A stretch of 64,000 nucleotides of DNA from Ramlibacter tataouinensis TTB310 (GCF_000215705.1 NC_015677.1:818001-882000); one strand, 5' to 3'. Positions 34,022 through 45,555 are shown, counted from the first letter of the stretch. The notes: generated by a model not told the origin, from the letters alone. Made by a program: numbers and translations.

Positions 34022-34032
34022 AATGGCGGGCT
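34011..34032 (+). terminator. Hairpin at the mlaB stop with a -10-like loop
   Basis: AGCCCGCC (34011-34018) and GGCGGGCT (34025-34032) form a perfect 8-bp stem around the six-base loop TAGAAT (34019-34024), followed by TTC. The stem plus short T-run suggests termination after mlaB. The loop reads as a -10 hexamer 11 nt before the ABC-exporter start, so the same element might end one unit and begin the next. Confidence 0.4.
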
Positions 34033-34035
34033 TTC

Positions 34036-34962
34036 ATGCCCGCCATCTCCTTCCAGTCTGTCTCCAAGCACTACGCCTCGGCCCGGGGAGAGCTCAAGGC
34101 GCTCGACGGCGTCAGCCTGGACATCGAAGAAGGCGAGTTCTTCGGGCTGCTGGGTCCCAACGGCGCAGGCAAGACCACCCTGATCAGCATCCTGGCCGGC
34201 CTGACCCGCGCCAGCGCCGGGCGCGTTGCGGTGCACGGCCATGATGTGCAGGCCGACTTCGCCAAGGCCCGCCGGCAGCTGGGCATCGTTCCGCAGGAGC
34301 TGGTGTTCGACCCCTTCTTCAACGTGCGCGAGGCGCTGCGCATCCAGTCCGGCTATTTCGGCGTGAAGAACAACGACGCCTGGATCGACGAGCTGCTGGA
34401 CAGCCTGGGCCTGGCCGACAAGGCCAAGGCCAACATGCGCCAGCTGTCGGGCGGCATGAAACGGCGCGTGCTGGTGGCGCAGGCGCTGGTGCACAAGCCG
34501 CCGGTGATCGTGCTGGACGAGCCGACCGCCGGCGTCGACGTGGAGCTGCGCCAGACGCTGTGGCAGTTCATCGCCCGCCTCAACCGCCAGGGCCACACGG
34601 TGCTGCTGACCACGCACTACCTGGAGGAGGCGGAAGCGCTGTGCGGCCGCATCGCCATGCTCAAGACGGGCCGGGTGGTGGCGCTGGAGCGCACCAGCGA
34701 GCTGCTCAAGGCTGCCTCCAGCAACGTGCTGCGCTTCAAGGTGGACAGCCACGAGTTGCCGCCCGAGTTCGCGGGCAAGGCCCGCATCACGGGGCGGATC
34801 GTGCAGCTGCCTGCGCACGACGCGCACGAAATCGAGCAGTACCTGGCCGTCATCCGCCAGGCCGGTTTGCGGGTGGAGGACGTGGAGATCCGCAAGGCCG
34901 ACCTGGAGGACGTGTTCCTGGATGTGATGTCGGGCAAGCAGGTCAAGGAAATGGCCTCATGA
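34036..34962 (+). CDS. ABC exporter ATP-binding protein (YadG-like)
   Basis: A 308-residue ABC ATPase: Walker A GPNGAGKTT (about 40-48), signature LSGGMKRR, Walker B VIVLDEPTAGVD, switch TTHYLEEAE, then a C-terminal regulatory extension of about 85 residues. It resembles E. coli YadG, partner of the permease YadH, whose substrate is unsettled. It is inserted between mlaB and ibaG, and the permease gene overlaps its stop (ATGA). A lipid or envelope substrate is inferred from context only. Confidence 0.88.
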   Translation: MPAISFQSVSKHYASARGELKALDGVSLDIEEGEFFGLLGPNGAGKTTLISILAGLTRASAGRVAVHGHDVQADFAKARRQLGIVPQELVFDPFFNVREALRIQSGYFGVKNNDAWIDELLDSLGLADKAKANMRQLSGGMKRRVLVAQALVHKPPVIVLDEPTAGVDVELRQTLWQFIARLNRQGHTVLLTTHYLEEAEALCGRIAMLKTGRVVALERTSELLKAASSNVLRFKVDSHELPPEFAGKARITGRIVQLPAHDAHEIEQYLAVIRQAGLRVEDVEIRKADLEDVFLDVMSGKQVKEMAS

Positions 34963-35714
34963 CAGGCTGGCAGACCCTGTTCTACAAGGAGGTGCTGCGC
35001 TTCTGGAAGGTGAGCTTCCAGACGGTGGCGGCGCCGGTGCTGACGGCGGTGCTGTACCTGCTGATCTTCGGCCACGTGCTGGAGGACAACGTCCGGGTGT
35101 ACGACAAGGTCAGCTACACCGCCTTCCTGGTGCCCGGCCTGGTGATGATGAGCGTGCTGCAGAACGCGTTCGCCAACAGCTCGTCATCGCTGATCCAGAG
35201 CAAGATCATGGGCAACCTGGTGTTCGTGCTGCTCACGCCGCTGTCGCACTGGAGCTGGTTCATCGCCTATGTCGGCTCGTCCGTGGTGCGCGGCCTGGCC
35301 GTGGGCCTGGGCGTGCTGGTGGTGGGCGCCGTGTTCGCGCGGCCCGACTTCGCGGCGCCGCTGTGGATCCTCGTGTTCGCGCTGCTGGGGGCCGCCATGC
35401 TGGGCGCGCTGGGGCTGATCGCCGGGCTGTGGGCGGAGAAATTCGACCAGATGGCCGCCTTCCAGAACTTCGTGGTCATGCCCATGACCTTCCTGTCGGG
35501 CGTCTTCTACTCGGTGCACTCGCTGCCCGAGTTCTGGCAGGGCGTGAGCCACCTCAACCCGTTCTTCTACATGATCGACGGCTTTCGCCATGGCTTCTTC
35601 GGCGTGAGCGACGTCTCGCCCTGGCTGAGCCTGGCCGTCGTCGGCTCGGCCCTGGTCCTGGTGAGCGCGGTCGCGCTGCACCTGCTTCGCATCGGCTACA
35701 AAATCCGTTCCTGA
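34959..35714 (+). CDS. ABC-2 type permease (YadH-like)
   Basis: A 251-residue ABC-2 membrane protein with six predicted helices. Family landmarks are FLVPGLVMMSVLQNAFANSSSSLIQSK and FQNFVVMPMTFLSGVFYSV, then LNPFFYMIDGFRHGFFG near the end. It is translationally coupled to its ATPase. ibaG starts 13 bp after its stop, so both genes have been absorbed into the mla-ibaG-murA operon. Confidence 0.88.
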   Translation: MTGWQTLFYKEVLRFWKVSFQTVAAPVLTAVLYLLIFGHVLEDNVRVYDKVSYTAFLVPGLVMMSVLQNAFANSSSSLIQSKIMGNLVFVLLTPLSHWSWFIAYVGSSVVRGLAVGLGVLVVGAVFARPDFAAPLWILVFALLGAAMLGALGLIAGLWAEKFDQMAAFQNFVVMPMTFLSGVFYSVHSLPEFWQGVSHLNPFFYMIDGFRHGFFGVSDVSPWLSLAVVGSALVLVSAVALHLLRIGYKIRS

Positions 35715-35727
35715 TGCCGGAGCCCTC

Positions 35728-35976
35728 ATGACCGCCGAAGAACTGCAATCCCTTATCGCGGCCGGCCTGCCGTGCCAGCATCTGCGCGTCGAGGGCGACG
35801 GCCGCCATTGGTCGGCCGTCATCGTCTCGGCCGAATTCGAGGGCAAGCGCCTCATCCAGCGGCACCAGCGGGTGTACGCCACCCTCGGTGCGAGAATGCA
35901 TACCGACGAGGTGCATGCCTTGTCGATGAAGACGCTGACGCCGGCCGAATGGGCGGCGTCCCCAGACCTGCACTGA
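35728..35976 (+). CDS. ibaG: BolA-family protein IbaG
   Basis: An 82-residue BolA-fold protein. The conserved helix-turn region HLRVEGDGRHWSAVIVSAEFEGKRLIQRHQRVYATLG contains the His residues that co-ordinate Fe-S clusters with monothiol glutaredoxins. Placement between the mla genes and murA is the diagnostic synteny of IbaG rather than BolA. The length is typical. Confidence 0.92.
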   Translation: MTAEELQSLIAAGLPCQHLRVEGDGRHWSAVIVSAEFEGKRLIQRHQRVYATLGARMHTDEVHALSMKTLTPAEWAASPDLH

Positions 35977-35985
35977 GTATTCTCG

Positions 35986-37244
<1,259 letters not shown>

Positions 37245-37248
<4 letters not shown>

Positions 37249-37895
37249 ACCTCACGCTGGCGCTGTCCAAGGGGCGCATCTTCGACGAGACGCTGCCGCT
37301 GCTGCGCGCCGCGGGCATCGAGGTGCTGGAGGACCCGGAGACTTCGCGCAAGCTGATCCTGGCGACCAACCAGCCGCAGGTGCGGGTGGTGCTGGTGCGC
37401 GCCACCGACGTGCCGACCTACGTGCAGTACGGCGGGGCCGACCTGGGGGTCACCGGGCTGGACACGCTGATCGAGCACGGCAACCAGGGCCTGTACCAGC
37501 CGCTGGACCTGGGCATCGCCCGCTGCCGCGTGAGCGTGGCCGTGCGCGCCGACTTCGACTATGCCAGCGCGGTGCGCCAGGGCGCGCGGCTGAAGGTGGC
37601 CACCAAGTACGTGGCCATCGCGCGCGAGTTCTTCGCCGCCAAGGGCGTGCACGTGGACCTGATCAAGCTGTACGGCAGCATGGAGCTGGCGCCGCTGACC
37701 GGCCTGGCCGACGCCATCGTGGACCTGGTGTCCACCGGCAGCACGCTCAAGGCCAACCAGCTGGTGGAGGTGGAGCGCATCATGGACATCAGCGCGCGCC
37801 TAGTGGTGAACCAGGCGGCCCTCAAGCTCAAGCAGGCGCCGATCCGGCGGCTGATCGACGCCTTCCGTACCGCCGCCGTCACCCAGACGCGATGA
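37245..37895 (+). CDS. hisG: ATP phosphoribosyltransferase HisG, short form
   Basis: A 216-residue catalytic subunit for the first step of histidine synthesis (ATP plus PRPP). It is the short form, lacking the C-terminal ACT-like regulatory domain of about 80 residues, and so is expected to need HisZ; no hisZ is present in this window. Characteristic segments are [16 protein letters not shown], the EDLGVTG-like [10 protein letters not shown], and the PRPP loop [14 protein letters not shown]. The ATG overlaps the murA stop. Confidence 0.96.
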
Positions 37896-39241
37896 AAACA
37901 GCCGCTGTTCCCCTCCGCTTGGCCACGACCGACGCCGGATTCGAAGCCGGCTTCAAGGCCCGGCTGCACTGGTCGGCCGACACCGATGCGCAGGTCGAGC
38001 AGCGGGTCGCCGAGATCCTCGCCGAAGTCGAGCGCAGGGGTGATGCCGCCGTGCTGGCGTACACGGCGCGCTTCGACGGCCTGCAGGCGGCCTCCCTGCA
38101 GGAGCTGGAGTTGACGCAGGCCGAGCTGGAAGCGGCTTTCGACGGCCTGCCTGCGGCGCAGCGCCAGGCGCTCCAGCAGGCCGCCGCCCGCGTGCGCACC
38201 TACCACGAGGCGCAGAAGAAGGCCGCCGGCGAGAGCTGGAGCTACCGCGATGCCGACGGCACGCTGCTGGGGCAGAAGGTGACGCCGCTGGACCGGGTGG
38301 GCATCTACGTGCCCGGCGGCAAGGCGGCTTACCCGTCGTCGGTGCTGATGAACGCCATCCCCGCCCATGTGGCGGGCGTGGCCGAGATCATCATGGTCGT
38401 GCCCACGCCGGCCCGCTGGGACGGCGTCACCCCGTCCGCGCGAGGCGAGAAAAACCCCCTGGTGCTCGCCGCCGCCCACGTGGCCGGCGTGACGCGCGCC
38501 TTCACCATCGGCGGGGCGCAGGCGGTTGCCGCGCTGGCGTACGGCACGCAAACCGTACCCCGGGTGGACAAGATCACCGGCCCGGGCAATGCCTACGTGG
38601 CCAGCGCCAAGCGCCGGGTGTTCGGGCGGGTCGGCATCGACATGATCGCCGGGCCCAGCGAGATCCTGGTGCTGGCCGACGGCAGCACGCCGGCGGACTG
38701 GGTGGCCATGGACCTGTTCTCGCAGGCCGAGCACGACGAGCTGGCCCAGAGCATCCTGCTGTGCCCGGACGCCGCCTACATCGACCGCGTGCAGGCCGAG
38801 ATCGACCGCCTGCTGCCGCAGATGCCGCGGGCCGGGATCATCGCCAAGTCGCTCACCGGACGCGGCGCGCTGATCCACACCCGCAGCATGGAAGAGGCCT
38901 GCGAGATCAGCAACCGCATCGCGCCCGAACACCTGGAGATCGCCAGCACCGAGCCGCACCGCTGGGAGCCGCTGCTGCGCCATGCCGGCGCCATCTTCCT
39001 GGGGGGCTATACCAGCGAGTCCCTGGGCGATTACTGTGCCGGTCCCAACCACGTCCTGCCCACCAGCAGCACGGCGCGCTTTTCCAGCCCCCTAGGCGTG
39101 TACGACTTCCAGAAGCGCAGCAGCATCATCGAGGTGAGCGAGCAGGGCGCGCAGGTGCTCGGAGAGATCGCTTCCGTGCTGGCGCATGGGGAGGGCCTGC
39201 AGGCACATGCCCGGGCCGCAGAGATGAGGCTGAGGCGATGA
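37892..39241 (+). CDS. hisD: Histidinol dehydrogenase HisD
   Basis: A 449-residue zinc- and NAD-dependent enzyme that oxidises histidinol to histidine in two steps. Family signatures are [20 protein letters not shown], the [15 protein letters not shown] stretch, FSQAEHDE and the C-terminal [15 protein letters not shown]. The start overlaps the hisG stop and the stop overlaps hisC. Confidence 0.97.
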   Translation: MKTAAVPLRLATTDAGFEAGFKARLHWSADTDAQVEQRVAEILAEVERRGDAAVLAYTARFDGLQAASLQELELTQAELEAAFDGLPAAQRQALQQAAARVRTYHEAQKKAAGESWSYRDADGTLLGQKVTPLDRVGIYVPGGKAAYPSSVLMNAIPAHVAGVAEIIMVVPTPARWDGVTPSARGEKNPLVLAAAHVAGVTRAFTIGGAQAVAALAYGTQTVPRVDKITGPGNAYVASAKRRVFGRVGIDMIAGPSEILVLADGSTPADWVAMDLFSQAEHDELAQSILLCPDAAYIDRVQAEIDRLLPQMPRAGIIAKSLTGRGALIHTRSMEEACEISNRIAPEHLEIASTEPHRWEPLLRHAGAIFLGGYTSESLGDYCAGPNHVLPTSSTARFSSPLGVYDFQKRSSIIEVSEQGAQVLGEIASVLAHGEGLQAHARAAEMRLRR

Positions 39242-40317
39242 GTTCACCGCTGCCCGGCCGGCTGGCACGGCTGATCCGCCAGGACGTGCAGTCCATGCAC
39301 GCCTACGCGGTGCAGGACGCGCGCGGCCTGGTCAAGCTGGATGCGATGGAGAACCCGCACCGGCTTCCGACCCAGCTCCAGGAGGAGCTGGGTCGGCGCC
39401 TCGGCGCGTTGCCGCTCAACCGTTACCCCGGCCCGCGCATGGACGATCTGCGCGAGGCCCTGGCGCGCCATGCGCAGCTCCCCCCGGGATACGCACTGAT
39501 GCTGGGCAATGGCTCGGACGAGCTGATCTCGTTGATCGCCATGGCCTGCGACGTGCCGGGCGCGTCCATCCTGGCGCCGCTGCCGGGCTTCGTGATGTAT
39601 GCCATGAGCGCGCAGCTGCAGGGCCTGAAGTTCATCAGCGTGGACCTGACGCCGGACTTCGAACTGGATGAGCGCGCCATGCTGGCGGCCATCGAGCAGC
39701 ACCGGCCGTCCATCATCTACCTGGCCTATCCCAACAACCCCACGGCCAAGCTGTGGGATGACGCGGTGATCGAGCGCATCGTGCAGGCCGCGCCGGGGCT
39801 GGTGGTGATCGACGAGGCCTACCAGCCGTTCTCCAGCCGCAGCTACATCGATCGGCTGGCCCGGCACGAGCACGTGCTGCTGATGCGAACGCTGAGCAAG
39901 TTCGGGCTGGCCGGCGTGCGCATCGGCTACCTGATGGGCCGCCGGGCGCTGTTGGCCGAGATCGACAAGGTGCGCCCGCCCTACAACATCAGCGTGCTCA
40001 ACGCCGAGACGGCGCTGTTCGCGCTGGAGCACGAGGACGTGTTCCAGGCCCATGCGCGCGAGCTGCGCGCCCAGCGGCAAGTGCTGATCGAGCGCCTGCA
40101 GGCGCTGCCCGGGGTGCGGGTGTGGCCCAGCGACGCCAACATGGTGCTGGTGCGCGTGCCCGATGCCCCGGCGGCATTCGAGGGCATGAAGGCGCGCGGG
40201 GTGCTCGTCAAGAACGTTTCTAAAATGCACCCGTTGCTGGCCAACTGCCTGCGGCTGACGGTCGGCACCGCCGACGAGAACGCGCAGATGCTGGCGGCGC
40301 TGCAGGCCTGCCTATGA
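39238..40317 (+). CDS. hisC: Histidinol-phosphate aminotransferase HisC
   Basis: A 359-residue PLP aminotransferase of fold type I. Visible features are the substrate loop LDAMENPH near residue 37, LGNGSDELI (PLP phosphate site), [19 protein letters not shown] and the PLP lysine in [14 protein letters not shown]. The ATG overlaps the hisD stop, and its own stop overlaps hisB. Confidence 0.96.
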   Translation: MSSPLPGRLARLIRQDVQSMHAYAVQDARGLVKLDAMENPHRLPTQLQEELGRRLGALPLNRYPGPRMDDLREALARHAQLPPGYALMLGNGSDELISLIAMACDVPGASILAPLPGFVMYAMSAQLQGLKFISVDLTPDFELDERAMLAAIEQHRPSIIYLAYPNNPTAKLWDDAVIERIVQAAPGLVVIDEAYQPFSSRSYIDRLARHEHVLLMRTLSKFGLAGVRIGYLMGRRALLAEIDKVRPPYNISVLNAETALFALEHEDVFQAHARELRAQRQVLIERLQALPGVRVWPSDANMVLVRVPDAPAAFEGMKARGVLVKNVSKMHPLLANCLRLTVGTADENAQMLAALQACL

Positions 40318-40913
40318 CACTTGCTCCCCGCACCGCGGAAATCGTCCGCAATACCAACGAGACGCAGATCCGCGTCGGCGTCAACCTGGACGGCACCGGC
40401 CAGGCCCGGCTGGCCACCGGCATCGGCTTCTTCGACCACATGCTCGAGCAGATCGCCCGCCACGGCTTGGTGGACCTGGACATCCAGGCCCAGGGCGACC
40501 TGCACATCGACGGCCACCACACCGTGGAGGACGTGGGCATCACGCTGGGGCAGGCGGTGCACAAGGCCGTGGGCGACAAGAAGGGCATCCGCCGCTACGG
40601 CCATGCCTACGTGCCGCTGGACGAGGCGCTGTCGCGCGTGGTGATCGACTTCTCCGGCCGCCCGGGGTTGGTGATGAACGTGCCGTTCAAGAGCGGCACG
40701 ATCGGCAGCTTCGACACCCCGCTCGCGCACGAGTTCTTCCAGGGCTTCGTCAACCACGCGTTCGTGACGCTGCACATCGACAACCTGCGTGGCGAGAACG
40801 CGCACCACCAGTGCGAAACGGTGTTCAAGGCCTTTGCCCGCGCCCTGCGGTCGGCGGTCGAGCTGGATCCGCGCGCCGCCGGCACCATTCCTTCCACCAA
40901 GGGCTCGCTCTGA
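40314..40913 (+). CDS. hisB: Imidazoleglycerol-phosphate dehydratase HisB (monofunctional)
   Basis: A 199-residue manganese enzyme. The two metal-binding motifs of the duplicated fold are [10 protein letters not shown] (about 64-73) and the later [20 protein letters not shown] opens the domain. There is no N-terminal histidinol-phosphatase domain, unlike the E. coli bifunctional HisB, so the phosphatase must be encoded elsewhere. Confidence 0.97.
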   Translation: MTLAPRTAEIVRNTNETQIRVGVNLDGTGQARLATGIGFFDHMLEQIARHGLVDLDIQAQGDLHIDGHHTVEDVGITLGQAVHKAVGDKKGIRRYGHAYVPLDEALSRVVIDFSGRPGLVMNVPFKSGTIGSFDTPLAHEFFQGFVNHAFVTLHIDNLRGENAHHQCETVFKAFARALRSAVELDPRAAGTIPSTKGSL

Positions 40914-40923
40914 CGCGGCTGGC

Positions 40924-41568
40924 ATGAAAAGCGTCGCGGTGGTGGATTACGGGATGGGCAACCTGCGCTCGGTGTCGCAGGCCGTGCTGCATGCCGCCCG
41001 TGGCAGCGGTGTCGAGGTGGTCTGGGCGCGCCGACCCGAGGAGGTGATGGCGGCCGAGCGCGTGGTGCTGCCCGGCCAGGGCGCCATGCGCGACTGCATG
41101 CGCGAGCTGCGCGAATCGGGCATGCACCCCGCCGTGCTGCACGCTGCCGCGCACAAGCCGCTGATGGGCGTGTGCGTGGGCATGCAGATGCTGCTGGATC
41201 GCAGCCACGAGGGCCCCGCCGAGGGTCTGGGCCTGATCCCGGGCGAGGTGGTGCGCTTCGAGCTGGCGGGCCGGCTGCAGCCGGATGGCAGCCGTTTCAA
41301 GGTGCCGCAGATCGGCTGGAACCGCGTGCGGCAGGCGCGGCCGCACCCGGTCTGGGCCGGGGTGGAGGACGGCAGCTGGTTCTATTTCGTCCACAGCTAC
41401 CGCGCCCGTCCGTCGGATGAACGCCACAGCGTGGGCCTGTCCGACTACGGCGGCGTATTTACCGCCGCGGTGGCACGCGATAATATTTTTGCCACCCAGT
41501 TCCATCCCGAGAAGAGCGCAAACGCCGGCCTCGCCCTGTACCGCAATTTCCTCCACTGGAATCCCTGA
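40924..41568 (+). CDS. hisH: Imidazole glycerol phosphate synthase glutaminase subunit HisH
   Basis: A 214-residue class I glutamine amidotransferase that supplies ammonia to HisF. The catalytic nucleophile is Cys84 in GVCVGMQML, and His and Glu lie in FHPEKS near the C terminus. [11 protein letters not shown] opens the protein. ATG 40924 is used; upstream in-frame codons fall inside hisB. Confidence 0.97.
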   Translation: MKSVAVVDYGMGNLRSVSQAVLHAARGSGVEVVWARRPEEVMAAERVVLPGQGAMRDCMRELRESGMHPAVLHAAAHKPLMGVCVGMQMLLDRSHEGPAEGLGLIPGEVVRFELAGRLQPDGSRFKVPQIGWNRVRQARPHPVWAGVEDGSWFYFVHSYRARPSDERHSVGLSDYGGVFTAAVARDNIFATQFHPEKSANAGLALYRNFLHWNP

Positions 41569-41577
41569 TTCCTTTCC

Positions 41578-42318
41578 ATGCTGCTGATTCCCGCGATCGA
41601 TCTGAAAGACGGCCACTGCGTGCGCCTCAAGCAAGGCGACATGGACCAGGCCACCACCTTCAGCGAAGACCCCGCGGCCATGGCCCGCAGCTGGCTGGCC
41701 AAGGGCGCGCGGCGGCTGCACCTGGTGGACCTCAACGGCGCGTTCGCCGGCAAGCCGCAGAACTTCGCCGCGGTCAAGTCTATCCTGAAGGCCGTGGGCG
41801 ATGAGATCCCGGTGCAGCTGGGCGGCGGCATCCGCGACCTGGACACCATCGAGAAGTACATCGACGGCGGCCTGCGCTACGTGATCATCGGCACGGCGGC
41901 CGTCAAGAACCCCGGCTTCCTCAAGGATGCCTGCAGCGCCTTCGGTGGCCACATCATCGTCGGCCTGGACGCCAAGGACGGCAAAGTGGCCACCGACGGC
42001 TGGAGCAAGCTCACCGGCCACGAGGTGGTCGACCTGGCGCGCAAGTTCGAGGACTGGGGCGTCGAATCCATCGTGTACACCGACATCGGCCGCGACGGCA
42101 TGCTCACCGGCATCAACATCGAGGCCACCGTCAAGCTGGCGCAGTCGCTCACCATCCCCGTCATCGCGTCCGGCGGCCTGGCCGGCATGACCGACATCGA
42201 GAAGCTGTGCGCGGTGGAGGACGAGGGCATCGAGGGCGTGATCTGCGGCCGCGCCATCTACAGCGGCGACCTCGATTTCGCCCAGGCCCAGGCCAAGGCG
42301 GACGAGCTGGGCGCGTGA
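41578..42318 (+). CDS. hisA: Phosphoribosylformimino-5-aminoimidazole carboxamide ribotide isomerase HisA
   Basis: A 246-residue TIM barrel. The catalytic Asp is in [10 protein letters not shown] (about residue 8) and the second in [10 protein letters not shown]. Phosphate loops GGGIRD and ASGGLAG show the internal half-barrel repeat. Its stop overlaps the GTG of the mutarotase gene, an unusual downstream partner. Confidence 0.97.
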   Translation: MLLIPAIDLKDGHCVRLKQGDMDQATTFSEDPAAMARSWLAKGARRLHLVDLNGAFAGKPQNFAAVKSILKAVGDEIPVQLGGGIRDLDTIEKYIDGGLRYVIIGTAAVKNPGFLKDACSAFGGHIIVGLDAKDGKVATDGWSKLTGHEVVDLARKFEDWGVESIVYTDIGRDGMLTGINIEATVKLAQSLTIPVIASGGLAGMTDIEKLCAVEDEGIEGVICGRAIYSGDLDFAQAQAKADELGA

Positions 42319-43175
42319 ATTTCCACGGACACGAGGCGGTGGCCTTGGCGCTGCCCACGGGCGACCGCTGCGTGGCCGCCCTGCAGGGAGCGCAGGTGCT
42401 GTCCTGGACACCGGCCGGCAGCCCCGGCGAACGGCTGTACCTCAGCCCCGGCGCGGCCAGCGATGGCGCCACAGCGATCCGCGGCGGCGTCCCCCTGTGC
42501 TTTCCGCAGTTCAACCAGCGCGTGCTGGGCGGCCGGCCGCTGCCCAAGCACGGCTTCGCCCGCAACCGGCGCTGGACGCCGCTTGGCGTGGTGGCCGAAG
42601 GGGAAGACCGCATCGCCGAGTTCGGGTTGGCCAACGACGAGGAGACGCATGCGCTCTGGCCTGCTTCGTTCGAGGCGCGGGTGGCGGTGCGTCTCTCGCC
42701 CGGGCGGCTGGCCATCGGTTTCCGGGTCCGCAACACGGGCTGGGCCTGCTGGCCCTTCGCTCTGGCCCTGCACACCTACCTGCGGGTGGACGACGTCACC
42801 CGCGCGTCGCTCCATGGCCTGGAGGGCGCGGCCTACTGGGACGCCGTGGCCGATCTGGATCGTCCCCAGGCGCGGCGCTTCCAGAGCGGCGCCCTGGCCG
42901 TGGAGGGCGAGACGGACCGGGTGTACGCGGGCGGAGCCCGGGTGCTGCGGCTGAGCGAGCCCGGCCGGACCCTGACCGTCTCCCAGAGCACCACCTTGCC
43001 GGACACGGTGGTGTGGAATCCTGGCGCCGCGCTGTGCGCCCGGCTGGCCGACATGCCCGCCGATGGCTGGCGCCACATGCTGTGCGTGGAGGCGGCGTGC
43101 ATCGAGGAGCCGGTGGTGCTGGGGCCGGGCCAGGAGTGGCAGGGCTGGCAATCGTTCGAGGTGGTGGCGGGATAA
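42315..43175 (+). CDS. D-hexose-6-phosphate mutarotase (YeaD family, aldose 1-epimerase fold)
   Basis: A 286-residue beta-sandwich mutarotase that interconverts sugar-phosphate anomers. YeaD-family landmarks are [13 protein letters not shown] (about 56-68), KHGFARN with the catalytic His, and [11 protein letters not shown]. The start is GTG 42315, overlapping the hisA stop (GTGA). It sits between hisA and hisF, whose products act consecutively, so it is co-transcribed with histidine genes. A role in that pathway is not established. Confidence 0.88.
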   Translation: MNFHGHEAVALALPTGDRCVAALQGAQVLSWTPAGSPGERLYLSPGAASDGATAIRGGVPLCFPQFNQRVLGGRPLPKHGFARNRRWTPLGVVAEGEDRIAEFGLANDEETHALWPASFEARVAVRLSPGRLAIGFRVRNTGWACWPFALALHTYLRVDDVTRASLHGLEGAAYWDAVADLDRPQARRFQSGALAVEGETDRVYAGGARVLRLSEPGRTLTVSQSTTLPDTVVWNPGAALCARLADMPADGWRHMLCVEAACIEEPVVLGPGQEWQGWQSFEVVAG

Positions 43176-43176
43176 T
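43171..43176 (+). promoter_or_regulatory. -10-like element directly before hisF
   Basis: GATAAT ends 6 nt before the hisF ATG and includes the stop codon of the mutarotase gene. No Shine-Dalgarno is visible in the short gap. It may mark an internal, leaderless start, or may be coincidence. Confidence 0.3.
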
Positions 43177-43182
43177 CCGCCC

Positions 43183-43962
43183 ATGCTCGCCAAACGCATC
43201 ATCCCCTGCCTGGACGTGACCGGCGGCCGCGTCGTCAAGGGCGTCAACTTCGTCGAACTGAGGGACGCCGGCGACCCGGTGGAGATCGCCGCGCGCTACA
43301 ACCAGCAGGGCGCCGACGAGCTCACCTTCCTGGACATCACGGCCACCAGCGACGGGCGCGACCTGATCCTGCCCATCATCGAAGCCGTGGCCTCCCAGGT
43401 GTTCATCCCGCTCACCGTGGGCGGCGGGGTGCGCACGGTGGAGGATGTGCGCCGGCTGCTCAATGCGGGGGCCGACAAGACCAGCTTCAACTCGGCCGCG
43501 ATCGCCGATCCCGACGTCATCTCGGCAGCCTCCGACCGTTATGGCTCGCAATGCATCGTGGTGGCGATCGACGCCAAGCGCCGCGGCGCGGACGACGAGC
43601 GGCAGCGCGGCGCGGGCTGGGACGTGTACAGCCATGGGGGGCGCAAGAACACCGGGCTGGACGCGGTGGAGTGGGCGCGCGAGATGGCCCGGCGCGGCGC
43701 CGGCGAGATACTGCTGACCAGCATGGACCGCGACGGCACCAAGGTTGGCTTCGACCTGGCGCTCACCCGTGCGGTGAGCGACGCGATCCAGGTGCCGGTG
43801 ATCGCCTCGGGCGGGGTGGGCAACCTCGACCACCTGGCCGACGGCGTGCAGCAGGGCGGCGCGGACGCCGTGCTGGCCGCCAGCATCTTCCATTACGCGG
43901 AGTACACCGTCGGCCAGGCCAAGGCCCACATGGCACGGCGCGGCATCCCGGTGCGCCTGTAA
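43183..43962 (+). CDS. hisF: Imidazole glycerol phosphate synthase cyclase subunit HisF
   Basis: A 259-residue TIM barrel that joins HisH-derived ammonia to PRFAR, giving imidazole glycerol phosphate and AICAR. Catalytic Asp11 is in [15 protein letters not shown] and the second in [10 protein letters not shown]. Phosphate loops are GGGVRT and ASGGVGN. The length matches the family. hisI follows after 14 bp. Confidence 0.97.
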   Translation: MLAKRIIPCLDVTGGRVVKGVNFVELRDAGDPVEIAARYNQQGADELTFLDITATSDGRDLILPIIEAVASQVFIPLTVGGGVRTVEDVRRLLNAGADKTSFNSAAIADPDVISAASDRYGSQCIVVAIDAKRRGADDERQRGAGWDVYSHGGRKNTGLDAVEWAREMARRGAGEILLTSMDRDGTKVGFDLALTRAVSDAIQVPVIASGGVGNLDHLADGVQQGGADAVLAASIFHYAEYTVGQAKAHMARRGIPVRL

Positions 43963-43964
43963 GC

Positions 43965-43970
43965 CACAAT
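43965..43970 (+). promoter_or_regulatory. -10-like element directly before hisI
   Basis: CACAAT ends 6 nt before the hisI ATG with no ribosome binding site in the gap. This is the same spacing as for hisF, aroB, lptM and the DUF1415 gene. Confidence 0.25.
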
Positions 43971-43976
43971 ACGGCC

Positions 43977-44366
43977 ATGGACTGGCTTGACAGCGTGCGA
44001 TGGGACGAGCGGGGCCTGGTGCCCGTGATCGCGCAGGAGGCGTCCACCGGCGACGTGCTCATGTTCGCCTGGATGAACCGCGAAGCGCTGGCCAGGACCG
44101 TGGAACTGGGCCGGGCGGTGTACTGGAGCCGCTCGCGCGGCAAGCTGTGGTTCAAGGGCGAGGAATCCGGGCACGTGCAGACCGTGCATGACATCCGCAT
44201 GGACTGCGACAACGACGTGCTGCTGCTGAAGGTGACCCAGCAGGGCCATGATCCGTCCATCGCCTGCCACACCGGCCGCCACAGCTGCTTCTTCCAGCGC
44301 CTGGAAGCGGGGGCCTGGCAGGCCGTCGAACCGGTGCTGAAAGACCCGCAATCCATCTACAAGTGA
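43977..44366 (+). CDS. hisI: Phosphoribosyl-AMP cyclohydrolase HisI
   Basis: A 129-residue metal-dependent hydrolase that opens the purine ring of PR-AMP. Metal and zinc ligands are visible in [10 protein letters not shown] (Asp/Cys) and in [11 protein letters not shown] (two Cys). The start MFAWMN and WSRSRGKLW motifs are complete. It is monofunctional; HisE is a separate gene directly downstream. Confidence 0.96.
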   Translation: MDWLDSVRWDERGLVPVIAQEASTGDVLMFAWMNREALARTVELGRAVYWSRSRGKLWFKGEESGHVQTVHDIRMDCDNDVLLLKVTQQGHDPSIACHTGRHSCFFQRLEAGAWQAVEPVLKDPQSIYK

Positions 44367-44373
44367 ACCCTTG

Positions 44374-44748
44374 ATGACCGCCAACGATTCCCTGGCCCGC
44401 CTGGCGGCCGTGATCGAGTCCCGCAAGCCCGGCCGGGGAGGGGACCCCGAACGCAGCTACGTGGCCCGGCTGCTGCACCGCGGGCCCGACGCCTTCCTGA
44501 AGAAGGTGGGCGAGGAGGCCACGGAGGTGGTGATGGCCGCCAAGGACCTGGAGCGCGGCGGCGACCCGGCCCGGCTGGTGGGCGAGGTGGCCGACCTCTG
44601 GTTCCACAGCATGATCGCGCTGGCACACTACGGGCTGCGCCCGGCCGACGTCATCGCCGAGCTGGAGCGCCGCGAGGGCACCAGCGGCATCGAGGAGAAA
44701 GCCCTGCGCAAGGCCCAGGCGCGCGACAGCGAGGGTGGAGAAACATGA
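44374..44748 (+). CDS. hisE: Phosphoribosyl-ATP diphosphatase HisE
   Basis: A 124-residue all-alpha pyrophosphohydrolase of the MazG-like superfamily. Conserved motifs are [16 protein letters not shown] and [17 protein letters not shown] chose ATG 44374; a TTG three bases earlier is in frame. The stop overlaps the start of the DUF4870-type gene. Confidence 0.95.
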   Translation: MTANDSLARLAAVIESRKPGRGGDPERSYVARLLHRGPDAFLKKVGEEATEVVMAAKDLERGGDPARLVGEVADLWFHSMIALAHYGLRPADVIAELERREGTSGIEEKALRKAQARDSEGGET

Positions 44749-45101
44749 GCCAGACCGACTTCGTCAACTACGACCAGAAGACCCCGGGCGACCGCACGGT
44801 GATGCACGTGCTGTACGCGCTGCACACGGTGGCCTGGGCCAGCCTGGGCACCCTGGCCGTGATCGCGCTCATCGTCAACTACATCAAGCGCGCCGACGAG
44901 ACGGACGCCCTCTATGCCAGCCACCACAGCTACATGATCAGCACCTTCTGGTGGACCATCCTGTGGCTGGTGGTCACCTCCCCGCTGTACCTGCTGTTCA
45001 TCATGCCGGGCGTGATCGCGCACGGCATCGTCGGCCTGTGGTACCTGTACCGCTGCATCCGCGGCTGGCTGCGCTTCACCAACGGCAACGTGCCTTCCTG
45101 A
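44745..45101 (+). CDS. DUF4870 family membrane protein
   Basis: A 118-residue inner-membrane protein with about three hydrophobic helices (near 25-45, 66-83 and 84-100) and the family's [13 protein letters not shown] segment. Its function is unknown. It is coupled to hisE by an ATGA overlap and followed 2 bp later by hinT. The same position is occupied by this family in related betaproteobacteria. Confidence 0.8.
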   Translation: MSQTDFVNYDQKTPGDRTVMHVLYALHTVAWASLGTLAVIALIVNYIKRADETDALYASHHSYMISTFWWTILWLVVTSPLYLLFIMPGVIAHGIVGLWYLYRCIRGWLRFTNGNVPS

Positions 45102-45103
45102 CC

Positions 45104-45466
45104 ATGAGCCCCAGCGATCCCCAGTGCCTCTTCTGCAAGATCGTCGAAGGCAAGATCCCTTCGCGCAAGGTCTACGAGGACGAGGAGATCCTCGCCTTCC
45201 ACGACATCCATCCCTGGGCGCCGGTCCACTTCCTCATGATCCCCAAGGCGCACATCCCGTCCATGGCCCAGGTGGAGCCGCAGCACGCCGCGCTGCTCGG
45301 CCGCCTCATGACCCTGGCGCCGCGCCTGGCTCTGCAGGAAGGCTGCAATCCCTATCCCGCGGGCGGCTTCCGCATGGTCGTCAACACCGGCGCGGAAGGC
45401 GGGCAGGAGGTTCCCCACCTGCACGTGCACGTCATGGGCGGACCCCGCCCCTGGCTCAAAGGCTGA
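45104..45466 (+). CDS. hinT: HIT-family purine nucleoside phosphoramidase (HinT-like)
   Basis: A 120-residue histidine-triad hydrolase of AMP-lysine and related phosphoramidates. The triad HLHVHVMGG is near residue 106. The N terminus has CLFCKIVEGKIPSRKVYEDE, and the ADIHPWAPVHFL-type strand is intact. Start ATG 45104 lies 2 bp after the previous stop. Confidence 0.93.
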   Translation: MSPSDPQCLFCKIVEGKIPSRKVYEDEEILAFHDIHPWAPVHFLMIPKAHIPSMAQVEPQHAALLGRLMTLAPRLALQEGCNPYPAGGFRMVVNTGAEGGQEVPHLHVHVMGGPRPWLKG

Positions 45467-45555
45467 GCTCGAGCTGAGCCTTCGCGGGGTCTTTGCCGGG
45501 GGAGCGTTTCCCCTGCGCGACTAGAATCCCCTCCAAGTCATTCAGGAGTTTTTCC

